Part shown: in pieces, positions 8,749 to 15,856 of the stretch
Layout of the letters: every line of letters starts with the position of its first letter
How positions within the stretch are numbered: position 1 is the first letter of the stretch
Assembly (NCBI GenBank): GCA_001275005.1
Contig: JWZX01001646.1
Location: 1 to 23,993 of the forward strand
Direction: 5' to 3'
Length of the DNA: 23,993 bases
From: Chrysochromulina tobinii
Lineage: Eukaryota; Haptophyta; Prymnesiales; Chrysochromulinaceae
Program-made: the position numbers and the translations under genes
Notes under the pieces: model-generated
Told to the model about the DNA's origin: nothing
Seen by the model: only the letters and a program-made list of their open reading frames with translations
Databases searched by the model: none

Positions 8749-9816
8749 ATGCTCGAGGCTGCCAAGCAGGGGGGCCTCGCCGTCACGCTGCGCGAAGGCC
8801 GCACGGCAGCTGCGAGGCGTTGCTGGCTTTGTACCGTGTGCGGCGACACCAACCCCGCGAGCGCCTCGCGGTGCGCGAACCGGGACTGCAACCTGGCATT
8901 CGCCGTCTCCGGAGTGATTCAGTGCGAGCAGGCCAAGTCAGTCAACCGCAAGCGCAAGGCAGACCACTTGTCGCGCCTCGAGGTGGGTAGCAAGCGATGC
9001 CCGCCTCGTGCTCCCTCTCGCTCCCTCTGCGGACGCTCACGCGCGTATGCCACTCGACTCTTGACCGTATGCCACTCGACTCTTGACCATGCACAGCTCG
9101 ATGCATCGCCGATGCGGCGTCGCGTCCGCGCACCGCCGCCGCCGCCGCCGCTGGCGCCATCACTGGCGCCAGGGACCGCCCCCAGCGCTGCAGGTGCGCA
9201 TGCTACCGCTGCCTCACCACGCGCGCGCCGCAAGATGCGGCCGCACGCCGTGGTCGAGATCGACATCAGCGACAAAGAGGGGTACGCAGAGGCACGAGCG
9301 GCGGTGACTTGGCAGCGCCTCAACGCATGGGCGAACTCCAAGCAGCGCGTGGTTGTGCGACAGCGAGACCTGAGGCGTCTCTTCGACTTCACGACCAAGT
9401 TGCTGCTCGTCCGCCGGCGGGTGGACAATGAGCTCATCGGCTGCGCGCTGCTGTGCGAGGCCGGGGGCAACCAGGCGGTGTGCGACTCGCTCGGCCCTCA
9501 TGCGAACCCGTCGCTGCCCCAGGTGAAGACGGCGCGCATGTCCTCGTTTGGGCCCATCCGCGAGGCACATATTCGTGCCGGCTTCTCGCGCGCCGCTGCC
9601 GACATCCCCATCGACGAGCTCGTCCTGATCTGCGGCGAGGCTGGCACTGGGGCTGCGGTGATGGCTCACCTCAAGGGGCGTCACCGGCTGCTCTTCGCCT
9701 CAGTAGTCCCTGGCTCCGAGCAGGCGCGCCGCTTCTACGAGAAGCAGTTCGTGCCGCTCAATTTCGAACGGCAGGACGGTGAGTTGCCCTACGCTGCATG
9801 GCTAGGAAGCGAGTGA
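8749..9816 (+). CDS. Zinc-finger protein with GNAT-like C-terminal domain
   Basis: Unspliced it is 355 residues; with a probable intron at 8983-9096 it is 317. Near residues 26-48 a four-cysteine finger, W-x-C-x2-C-x10-C-x4-C with an asparagine after the first pair, resembles the RanBP2-type finger, though the last spacing is longer than usual. A proline/alanine-rich linker (PPPPPP) follows. The C-terminal 170 residues look like an acyltransferase fold: a strand with a glycine bulge (ELIGCALL), then ASVVPGSEQARRFYEKQFVPL, like the final helix-strand of GNAT proteins, where ARxFYE precedes the last strand. I cannot see a decisive acetyl-CoA P-loop (R/Q-x2-G-x-G/A), so enzymatic activity is uncertain. 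It is head-to-head with PabABC. Product and substrate are unknown. Confidence 0.6.
   Translation: MLEAAKQGGLAVTLREGRTAAARRCWLCTVCGDTNPASASRCANRDCNLAFAVSGVIQCEQAKSVNRKRKADHLSRLEVGSKRCPPRAPSRSLCGRSRAYATRLLTVCHSTLDHAQLDASPMRRRVRAPPPPPPLAPSLAPGTAPSAAGAHATAASPRARRKMRPHAVVEIDISDKEGYAEARAAVTWQRLNAWANSKQRVVVRQRDLRRLFDFTTKLLLVRRRVDNELIGCALLCEAGGNQAVCDSLGPHANPSLPQVKTARMSSFGPIREAHIRAGFSRAAADIPIDELVLICGEAGTGAAVMAHLKGRHRLLFASVVPGSEQARRFYEKQFVPLNFERQDGELPYAAWLGSE
8983..9096 (+). other. Probable in-frame intron (114 nt)
   Basis: The boundaries are GAG|GTGGGT and TGCACAG|CTC. It falls at a codon boundary and is 38 codons long, so the frame is open either way. Support comes from a perfect 22-bp tandem duplication inside it, which is not a multiple of three and encodes two unrelated peptides, as expected of non-coding sequence. 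Confidence 0.5.
9044..9087 (+). repeat. Perfect 22-bp tandem duplication
   Basis: The unit CGTATGCCACTCGACTCTTGAC occurs twice head-to-tail (9044-9065 and 9066-9087) without mismatch. Identity implies a recent duplication. It sits inside the probable intron of the zinc-finger/GNAT-like gene. Confidence 0.9.
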
Positions 9817-10738
9817 ACGAGAGAACTATGGGAGGGGTTACTTATCTCGCGAAGAACCATTCTTGGCGCAGCGAGGCCCTCTCTTTCGGCGCGCGGCCCC
9901 GAAGGTAGACCATCATCGATACGGATGTACGAGGTGAGCATGGGGGACTCAGTGGACTGCATGGCCGAGGGCGGCACGCGCTGAGCTGACGCGCAGGGCT
10001 CGAGCCCCAGCGCCGCGTGCGGGGCGCCGCTCTCGCCCGACGGCGTCTCCCCGCTCTCCCCCGCGCCCGATCCGCTGACCGAGCCGGTCGCACCGCGCGC
10101 GCTAAGCGAGGTAATCGGTAAGCGCCCGTTACAACTGTACTCTGTAGAAATTTCCCGCCGAATCGCCCGACGGAGCGCGTTTGAGCCCTCGTGGCTATGT
10201 CGAGCTGTCGAGCCGTGTCGAGGCTCCGTCGAGGCGCTGTCGAGGCGCTGTCGAGTCGACTGTCGAGGCGCTGTCGAGGCCTTGCCTGTCGAGCCTGTCG
10301 AGCTCCTGTCGAGTAGCTGTCGAGTATCCTGTCAAGGAGCTGTCGAGTTCCTGTCGAGTTTCCTGTCGAGTTCGTCGAGGCCAGGCGCCAGGGCTCAAGT
10401 GACGTGAGCGCGTACAGCCTACAGCGTTGAATGAATCTGAATCTCATGAAGAACGACCTCTTTGCTCTTTGGTCAATTTTTTCACCAGCCGCCGCGAGTC
10501 AGAGCTACGTTCCGGAGCTGGGCCCGCAGGGCATGGAGCGAACGCAAAGCCGTCGCGACCGTCGCGAACACCCCAAGTGCCCAACACATGGCCCACACGA
10601 CACGGCCGCTGCATGCGATTCCCGATGATGATGCATACTTTGCACGCCCTCACTGTTCTCACTTGGCGCCCACGCTCACGCACGCCACGTCACGTCGCCG
10701 CTCCGCCCCGCCCCAGCTGCCGCTCGCTTCTCAGCCGC
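9817..10738. other. Largest gap, between convergent genes
   Basis: This region lies between the ends of the GNAT-like gene (+) and the AK8-like gene (-). It contains the CTGTCGAG array (10199-10379). Bases 9817-10198 stay nearly open in the frame of the upstream gene, with one TGA at 9982-9984, and 9997-10108 translates to a proline/serine-rich peptide ending at a possible donor (GAG|GTAATC). Bases 10400-10738 show nothing recognisable. A non-coding RNA or extra exon is possible but unproven. Confidence 0.4.
10199..10379. repeat. CTGTCGAG minisatellite-like array, 17 units
   Basis: GTCGAG starts at 10199, 10207, 10217, 10228, 10239, 10250, 10262, 10273, 10288, 10297, 10308, 10319, 10342, 10353, 10365 and 10374, with one variant GTCAAG at 10331. 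Most units are CTGTCGAG. The distances are 8,10,11,11,11,12,11,15,9,11,11,12,11,11,12,9, with a mode of 11. The core is fixed while the 3-4 base spacers vary (GCG, TAG, TTC, TATC), unlike a simple slippage satellite. TCGA is itself palindromic. Confidence 0.9.
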
Positions 10739-12181
10739 TCAGAGGGAAAGGAAGCAAGGGGCGAGCCGCTCGACGAGCTCCCGCTCGGAACGCCTCGCGT
10801 CCTCGGTGCGCAGCATGCCACTGTAGACTTTCAACAGCTTCGGAAGCTCCTTGTTGTACTCGCTCAGCAGCTTCTTGACGACCGCGGGCTTGTGGTTCGG
10901 GTGCTGGACCAGCCGCTCAGCCGTGTCGTAATCCCGGGGCGGTTTGCTCTCGAGGTGGTACACCTCGCCGTCGTAAGGGTCGTACCGGGTCTGCGTGACC
11001 GCGGCAAGCGCATCGTCGTCGCTCAGCTTGAGATGCACCACGTCGCGCAGCCACACCTTCGCCTTCTCGAGCTCCTTGGCATGGCCGGGCGTGGCCGGGA
11101 AGCCGACGAGGACGAAGCCCGAGGTGCGCACGTCCTCCTTGGCAATCCGCTCAAGGATGAGCGGGCCGAGCAGCGGGCGGCCCGCCTCGAGCGGGTTGTT
11201 CGGGTGCTCCATCGCCGCCTTGGCCTTCTTGTCGCCGCTGAGGGCCGCCGAGTGCAGGAGCTCAACGGCCGACACGAGCTTGGCGCCGTACCGCAGGGCG
11301 AGGGCGGCGCCGAGCGCCTCCGCATTGGAGCCGGGCCCACCCAGCAGGCACACGCGCGCGGCGCCGCGGGGCGCGCGGGAGGGCATGTAAGGCGACACGA
11401 GCGGCAACGCGCGCTCGAGGATCGCGTCGACACCACCCGCCTCGTCGCCGTTGAGCTCCGCAAGCACCTTGCTGAAGCACGGGAGCACGCCGCTCATGTG
11501 CTGCCGGTAGGCGGCCAAGCGCTCTGCCACATGCGGGGGCATGTCCTCGCCGCGCTGGACCAGCCGGTTCGCTACCTCGCCGTTCGGGGGCGGTGCGTCC
11601 TGCAGGTGGTATACCTTGTTCTCTACCGGATCGACGCGCCGCCCCGTCAGCCGGCGCGTCACCTCTGCATCACTCAGCGCCAGGTGGATGAAGCGCGTCG
11701 GCAGAAGGCCGGCGGTGCACATCGCGCGCGCCTGCGTGGCGGTGCTCGGGTACCCCTCGAGCACCCAGCCGGTGGACCGGCAGTCGCCGCTCGTCAGCTT
11801 CTCCTTGAGCATTTCGAGCATGACCGCATCGGGCACCTCCTTGCCGCTGTCGATGAGGGCCTTGGCCTCGACAGCCGGCTTAAAGTTGAGCCGCGCGAGC
11901 TCGCGCACAACGTCGGAGGCGATGACGTGCACCATACCCTTCTTGGAAGCGAGCAGCTCGCACACCGAGCGCGCCTGTGCGCCCGGCGGGCCGGCGATCA
12001 CAACCTTGGGCACGGGCTCGCGCTTGAGAGACGTGATCAGATGTGAGAGCGGGTCGGAAGGCCTTGCGACGAGCACGTCCTGCAGCAGCGACTCGAACAG
12101 CTGAAACACCTTGTGCCGTTCCACGTACGTGGCCGCGTCCTCGAGCGCCGCGCGGGCAGGTGTCAGGTCCTCTGACGCCAT
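10739..12181 (-). CDS. Adenylate kinase 8-like tandem protein, both P-loops degenerate
   Basis: A 480-residue protein with the AK8 layout: a short N-terminal helix hairpin like an RIIa/Dpy-30 docking element (about 19-53), then two adenylate-kinase modules (about 58-260 and 275-475). AK8 is a ciliary/flagellar nucleotide kinase in animals and protists. Module 1 has AGPPGAQARS where GxPGSGKGT is expected, so the P-loop lysine is replaced by Ala; module 2 has GGPGSNAEA, again without lysine. The arginine of the GFPR motif is also missing in both (EGYPST and VGFPAT). LID signatures survive (GRRVDPVENKVYHL and TRYDPYDGEVYHL). The protein thus looks like a pseudokinase or structural subunit. ATG 12181 is chosen; the frame continues two codons upstream only to a TTG. 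The family call is strong; loss of activity is inferred. Confidence 0.85.
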   Translation of the reverse strand: MASEDLTPARAALEDAATYVERHKVFQLFESLLQDVLVARPSDPLSHLITSLKREPVPKVVIAGPPGAQARSVCELLASKKGMVHVIASDVVRELARLNFKPAVEAKALIDSGKEVPDAVMLEMLKEKLTSGDCRSTGWVLEGYPSTATQARAMCTAGLLPTRFIHLALSDAEVTRRLTGRRVDPVENKVYHLQDAPPPNGEVANRLVQRGEDMPPHVAERLAAYRQHMSGVLPCFSKVLAELNGDEAGGVDAILERALPLVSPYMPSRAPRGAARVCLLGGPGSNAEALGAALALRYGAKLVSAVELLHSAALSGDKKAKAAMEHPNNPLEAGRPLLGPLILERIAKEDVRTSGFVLVGFPATPGHAKELEKAKVWLRDVVHLKLSDDDALAAVTQTRYDPYDGEVYHLESKPPRDYDTAERLVQHPNHKPAVVKKLLSEYNKELPKLLKVYSGMLRTEDARRSERELVERLAPCFLSL

Positions 12182-12329
12182 TCGCAACGACGCCGCGGGC
12201 GTTTCTAAAAACGCTCATTTAGTGCCTTCTGAATCATGAGATGTTTGACGACGGTGCTGAGACGGCTGTTGTTCGATATGTCCACAACTGGCGATTCGTC
12301 ACCCTTCGCTCGTCGCGGAGAATCCCCTC
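12182..12329. promoter_or_regulatory. Divergent intergenic region (AK8-like / ClpR)
   Basis: This 148-base spacer lies between head-to-head start codons. It contains an AT-richer patch (TTTCTAAAAACGCTCATTTAG, about 12203-12223) close to the AK8-like start. No recognised promoter element is visible. Confidence 0.4.
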
Positions 12330-13237
12330 ATGCGCGTGCACGTCTTGCTCGCGGCGGCCCTCTGCGGGCTGCCACTACTGGGAGCGTGGCAGGCGGGCGT
12401 GCGCCCTATTACCGCGGCGGCCACTGCGGCCCGCAGCAGATGCCCGCTTGCGCTGCAGTCGGGAGCGCCAGGAGGCGGCGGGGTGCGCTCGCATTTCCTC
12501 CCAACACTCCTTTGCGCATCGCCTGCCCTCTTGTCCTGTTGCCTGAGCAAACCACCCAGTGACCCGGCGCGCTGTGATACTGGCTGCAGATGGTCGACGG
12601 CGCACGCATCGGTCCGCCACCGGACCTTCCGTCGCTGCTCCTCAACAACCGCATCGTCTACCTTGGAATGCCGATCGTGCCGCAGGTGACGGAGCTCATC
12701 ATCGCTGAGCTGCTCTTCCTGCAGTACGACTCGACTGAGAAGCCGATCTTGATGTACATAAACTCGCCTGGCGTCGAGACTTCCGAGGGCCAGCCTGTCG
12801 GATTCGAGACAGAGGCCTTTGCGATCGCTGACACGATGAACTACGCCGCGCCACCCATCCACACGGTGCTCGTGGGCAAGGCGTACGGGCTTGCAGCGAT
12901 GCTGCTCGCCAACGGCGAGAAGGGCGAGCGCTCTGCACTGCCGTATGGTACGGTAATGCTCTCGCAGCCGCGCGGCGGCGGCGCGCGAGGCCAGGCGTCC
13001 GACATTGCGATCAAGGCGCGTGAGATCCTCACGAATCGGAGGGTGGCGCTCGAGATCATGTCGAAGGCGACTGGGGTCTCCATCGAGCAGCTCACAGAGG
13101 ACACGAACCGCGTCAAATACATGGACGCACAGCAGGCTCTCGAGTACGGCATCGTCGATAAGATCGTCAAGAAGACCCAAGGCGTGAACGACGTGAACAA
13201 GGCCACGATGAGCAGCCTCTCCCGTGGCCTCGGCTAA
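12330..13237 (+). CDS. clpR: Plastid ClpR-like inactive Clp protease subunit, two exons
   Basis: Spliced as 12330-12482 plus 12590-13237 it gives 266 residues. The first exon encodes a signal peptide (MRVHVLLAAALCGLPLLGA) followed by W and a basic, hydroxylated stretch, the bipartite layout for import into a complex plastid. The rest is a ClpP fold: YINSPG, TEAFAIADTM, GQASDIAIKAREIL, and EYGIVDKIV. The catalytic triad is lost: the GQAASM serine position is Gly (GKAYGL, about residue 151), the MIHQP histidine is Ser (MLSQP, about 176), and the RDRF aspartate is Val (NRVKY). This defines ClpR, a structural subunit of the mixed ClpP/R ring that degrades stromal proteins with a Clp ATPase; the text is closest to plant ClpR4 by memory. 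The second exon also begins with ATG, so a short form without targeting is conceivable. Confidence 0.88.
12483..12589 (+). other. Intron of the ClpR-like gene (107 nt)
   Basis: It begins GTGCGC and ends GGCTGCAG. It lies in phase 0 between the targeting exon and the protease-fold exon. Placing it here joins the two frames without a stop and puts the presequence before the conserved N-terminus. Confidence 0.7.
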
Positions 13238-13668
13238 GCCGCACGCGAGTGCCGTCCTCTTCTTTCGTAATCATATTGCGGCGGGTATATCTCGCTCGGA
13301 CGCTCGGACGCGCAAGACCGGCGCCGTCCTACTGACGCATGATGAAGCAGTGATGACGGCGAGAAAATCGAGGCAGTGTAAATTTGTACTCACGACGGCG
13401 AACTTCCTTCATAATTATAGATCTTAAATTGATCCGATCCACCTGTCGCATACAACCGTACTCCTGAACTCCTCTCCACGAGCTCCCACAAGCCTCCAAT
13501 ACCAATTGCTCCTCTGCACATCTTCGATCTTGGATGGTTGGATATTCATTTCCCCATATTTGAGATATGCCGACGTTTCTCATCGAACGATGGGCTCAGT
13601 TCTCCCACCACAAGTTCAGGGGAGGTTGACAGCCAGTTCACACCGGCTTTTGATCAACCCTAGCGATC
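13238..13668. other. Low-GC intergenic stretch
   Basis: These 431 bases follow the ClpR-like gene. From about 13370 the sequence is visibly richer in A and T than the rest of the window. A small direct repeat, CGCTCGGA, lies at 13290-13305. A minus-strand frame of 84 codons (13329-13583) is open but has no recognisable features. It must contain the promoter of the next gene. Confidence 0.45.
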
Positions 13669-14049
13669 ATGGGCATCTTTCAGAGCACGTCAGCGACCAT
13701 GGTGCCTTCGTTCATGCTTTGCGACGGGCACTTTGTACTCATTGAGAACAGCGTTGCGCCGAAGCTCTCCTCGTGGTGTGGATGGATAAGATTTGAGGGA
13801 CACGGTGCCTATGTAATCCGGAAAGTGGAATCTAGTGTAGTGGAACTTGTGGGCCAGTGGAGCATTGTTGACGACTCTACCGTCATGCTAAGCAAGCCCG
13901 CCGGTGCGGAGGCGAAGGTGTTGATGATCCGGGAAGGCCCTGATGTTGACACGCTGTTTGTGTCCATCGAGGACGACAATGGGCCTGCTGCCACATTCAC
14001 GTTCGTGCCTGAGGAGGAAGGGGATGGCCCTATGGGACACAGGCACTAG
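13669..14049 (+). CDS. Small hypothetical protein, possible N-myristoylation
   Basis: A 126-residue protein I do not recognise. It begins MGIFQSTS, matching the M-G-x3-S pattern for N-myristoylation. The middle alternates short hydrophobic stretches with charged turns (GAYVIRKV, VVELVGQWSIV, TVMLSKP, KVLMIRE, TLFVSIEDD, ATFTFVPEE), suggesting a small antiparallel beta-barrel or sandwich. The tail is acidic and then His-rich. Base composition is less GC-rich than its neighbours. The start context TAGCGATCATGGGCA is identical over 15 bases to that of the prolyl hydroxylase gene at 3361. ATG 13669 was chosen as the first in frame. Confidence 0.6.
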   Translation: MGIFQSTSATMVPSFMLCDGHFVLIENSVAPKLSSWCGWIRFEGHGAYVIRKVESSVVELVGQWSIVDDSTVMLSKPAGAEAKVLMIREGPDVDTLFVSIEDDNGPAATFTFVPEEEGDGPMGHRH

Positions 14050-14601
14050 GCAGCCCGGTAGCCATTAAGCATGCACGAAAACGACACAAATATCTATCAT
14101 CCTTTTGCTGTCGTGTGTGCACAGGCTACAGCAGCGGTGTGCGCGTGAGCGCTGCGCGACGTCGGCTCTGGCCGCGCTCCCCGCACCCCGGCTCCGGCGC
14201 TCGCCGCGTGCGCGTCGGCCGTGCGGTGGGCCGCCTGTCCCGGTGCAGCGAGATGCGATGCGCGGCGGGGCTGACACCCCTCGCCCGCTCTGGCAGGCCC
14301 GTGCGGCTGCGGGTCGTCCCGTGTCGCCACTGTGCCGTGACGCGTGAGGCCTGCGCCTGCGGCCGCGCATTCCAAGGGCGCATTCCCCTAGCGCATTCGC
14401 CATACCGAAATTCGCTCCGTCGCTTTACTATCGCATAGTAACATCCTGCATGGAGCATGCTGCATCCCCACCTTGTCGCTTGTGGGAAGGACTTTGGAGC
14501 CGTCGGATAGTTCTCGAGGCACGAGGAACGTGAAAAGCCGACGCTCGCCTCGGCGCCTCGACCCTTTACGTGGCCTTGCGTGCAGCGGCAGCCGAAGGCG
14601 A
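14050..14601. other. Gap with a possible zinc-knuckle exon
   Basis: There is no ATG-initiated gene I can support. In one plus frame (14115-14438), after a possible acceptor TGTGCACAG ending at 14124, the peptide is basic and ends with a VPCRHCAVTREACACGRAF segment, a C-x2-C-x6-C-x-C arrangement like a small zinc ribbon. It could be a terminal exon or chance. The rest includes three copies of GCGCATTC (14367-14397). Confidence 0.3.
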
Positions 14602-15306
14602 ATGCTGACCCTGGCGGCAGCCCTCGCTCGACCCATCACCGCACCTCATGGCGCGCGATTGATGACCAGCTGGCGGCTGGCAGCGCTCAAGAGTCGCCCA
14701 CGCCGTCCGAAACCGAGCCGCACTAAGCCCGAGCTTCCGCTGCACGAGTGGCTTATCAAAAAGCACGATGTAGTTGAGGTCAATCAAGGGACTGACGAGG
14801 GACGGCGTGGGCGGGTGGTCGACCGCCAGTGGCGCGAAAACACGCTTTGCGTTGAGGGCGTGAATCTTAAGACCTCCGAAGAGATAGACCCTGATTCGGC
14901 CAGCCTCTTCAATCCAGGGTTTATGACCAAGGAGCAACCGCAGCCCTTGCACATGTCGCACGTGTCGCTCATCGACCCGACAACAGACAAACGTGCGGAT
15001 GCCGTGGCGTGGCGCAAACGGGACGGCCGGATGGCGCGGATCTCGCTCGTGACCAGGGCAATCATTCCGCTGCCCACCCGGCCGCCGGAAGACGGTCTGC
15101 GGCCCAAGCAATATGCCGAGACAACACGGCGCAAGGACGTGCTCGAGGTGACATACGTCCCAATGCCCGAATACTCGATGCGCCGTGCGAAGCAGGCAGA
15201 GCGGCAGCAGAGGTTGCAGGGGCCGGTCGGCGGTGCAGAGGTGACGGGAGGTGCGAGCGCTACATCCCATGGGTCAGAGGGCAGAGAGCTCAAGTCGGCA
15301 CAATAA
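14602..15306 (+). CDS. mrpl24: Mitochondrial ribosomal protein uL24m
   Basis: A 234-residue large-subunit ribosomal protein that binds rRNA early in assembly. The first 45 residues are basic, alanine-rich and without acids, as in a mitochondrial presequence. The KOW motif is at about 55-85 (DVVEVNQGTDEGRRGRVV), followed by typical uL24 text: VEGVNLK, MSHVSLIDPTTDKRADAV and RMARISLVTRAIIPLP. The stop at 15304-15306 follows a Ser/Gly-rich tail that looks unlike the rest. A donor at 15241 (GAG|GTGACG) with an acceptor at 15346 (CCTGCAG|AGC) would instead splice residue 213 to the downstream exons described at 15269-15644. ATG 14602 is the first in frame; upstream only a TTG is available. Confidence 0.85.
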   Translation: MLTLAAALARPITAPHGARLMTSWRLAALKSRPRRPKPSRTKPELPLHEWLIKKHDVVEVNQGTDEGRRGRVVDRQWRENTLCVEGVNLKTSEEIDPDSASLFNPGFMTKEQPQPLHMSHVSLIDPTTDKRADAVAWRKRDGRMARISLVTRAIIPLPTRPPEDGLRPKQYAETTRRKDVLEVTYVPMPEYSMRRAKQAERQQRLQGPVGGAEVTGGASATSHGSEGRELKSAQ

Positions 15307-15644
15307 TGGATGCTCACACTCTGGTTCCGAGACCGAGATCCTGCAGAGCTACATCGAAGCACTCGAGCGCTTCGCTGTCGGCTCCCTCTGCCGGCCTCCT
15401 TCGCTCGCGCGCGTGCGCTTGCGCTGACTTGCGCAAGGCGCTGCGCCCCGACCCGCTCGGCGCGCGCAACCGCGCAACCATCGGCGAGACGGCGACGGCG
15501 CCGCCACCGGCAGCCGAGCCCAACGCGGCTGCCGCGGGCTCGCCCCCAGCCCCGAGCGTGGCAGCCAGCTTGCCCGAGAGCACACTCGTTGGGCGCGGCG
15601 GCTTTGGCAAGGCGGCCGTCGCGAGGAAGAAGAAGAGCAGCTAG
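15269..15644 (+). CDS. Downstream exons: small gene or uL24m C-terminal extension
   Basis: Two coding-looking pieces join in frame across a 61-base intron (15377-15437, GTCGGC to GCGCAAG, with a CTGAC branch-like word). The first has a helical peptide, ETEILQSYIEALERFA; the second continues ALRPDPLGARNRATIGET, then an Ala/Pro linker, and ends VGRGGFGKAAVARKKKSS. As a separate gene it starts at ATG 15269 and makes 104 residues, overlapping the end of uL24m by 38 bases. As an extension, uL24m residue 213 splices at 15241/15347 straight into SYIEALERFA, giving about 291 residues. The second model avoids the overlap and uses a typical intron size. Both are inferences. Confidence 0.4.
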
Positions 15645-15649
15645 GGAAT

Positions 15650-15669
15650 CCGGGGGCGGCAGCCCCCGG
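15650..15669 (+). repeat. Perfect GC hairpin just after a stop codon
   Basis: CCGGGGGC (15650-15657) and GCCCCCGG (15662-15669) are exact inverted arms around a GGCA loop. The arm begins 5 bases after the TAG at 15642-15644, so it would lie at the start of the 3' UTR of the downstream-exon model. It is a very stable RNA stem; its function is unknown. Confidence 0.75.
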
Positions 15670-15856
15670 GGAAAAAGAAGAGCGGAGCCGGAGGTCCGAA
15701 GTAACCGCCGGCCGCGCCCGGACGGCGGGCGCAGAGAGCCGCGCCGCCGTGGAGATGTGGACCCGCGCGGGCTGCCGCCCGCCCGGCTCAAAAAATATCA
15801 TGACGTTGAGTCAATATCTCTTATTTCTAGGACTGCTAAAAAACGACTGACCAGGG

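Noticed and set aside
10199-10379. CRISPR-like look of the array
   Set aside because: Repeat cores are 8 bases with 2-4 base spacers, far below CRISPR dimensions, and the genome is eukaryotic.
9842-10447. A 201-codon minus-strand open frame over the CTGTCGAG array
   Set aside because: Openness follows from a repeat lacking stops; the peptide is low-complexity and there is no conserved segment.
10427-12046. A 539-codon plus-strand open frame
   Set aside because: It is antisense to the AK8-like gene, whose protein shows two recognisable kinase folds; the plus-strand translation is Arg/Ala/His-rich shadow with no domain.
12590-13237. Start of ClpR at the ATG of the second exon as the main start
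   Set aside because: It would leave no plastid presequence although a signal peptide lies in phase just upstream across a good GT-AG intron.
12590-13237. Active ClpP protease
   Set aside because: All three catalytic positions are substituted, so ClpR is the better name.
13329-13583. An 84-codon minus-strand open frame in the low-GC stretch
   Set aside because: It has an ATG but no recognisable domain, no supporting splice or composition signal, and overlaps the presumed promoter of the next gene. Not excluded, only unsupported.
14784-15791. A 335-codon minus-strand open frame
   Set aside because: It is antisense to uL24m and the downstream exons; composition is Arg/Ser/Ala shadow without domains.
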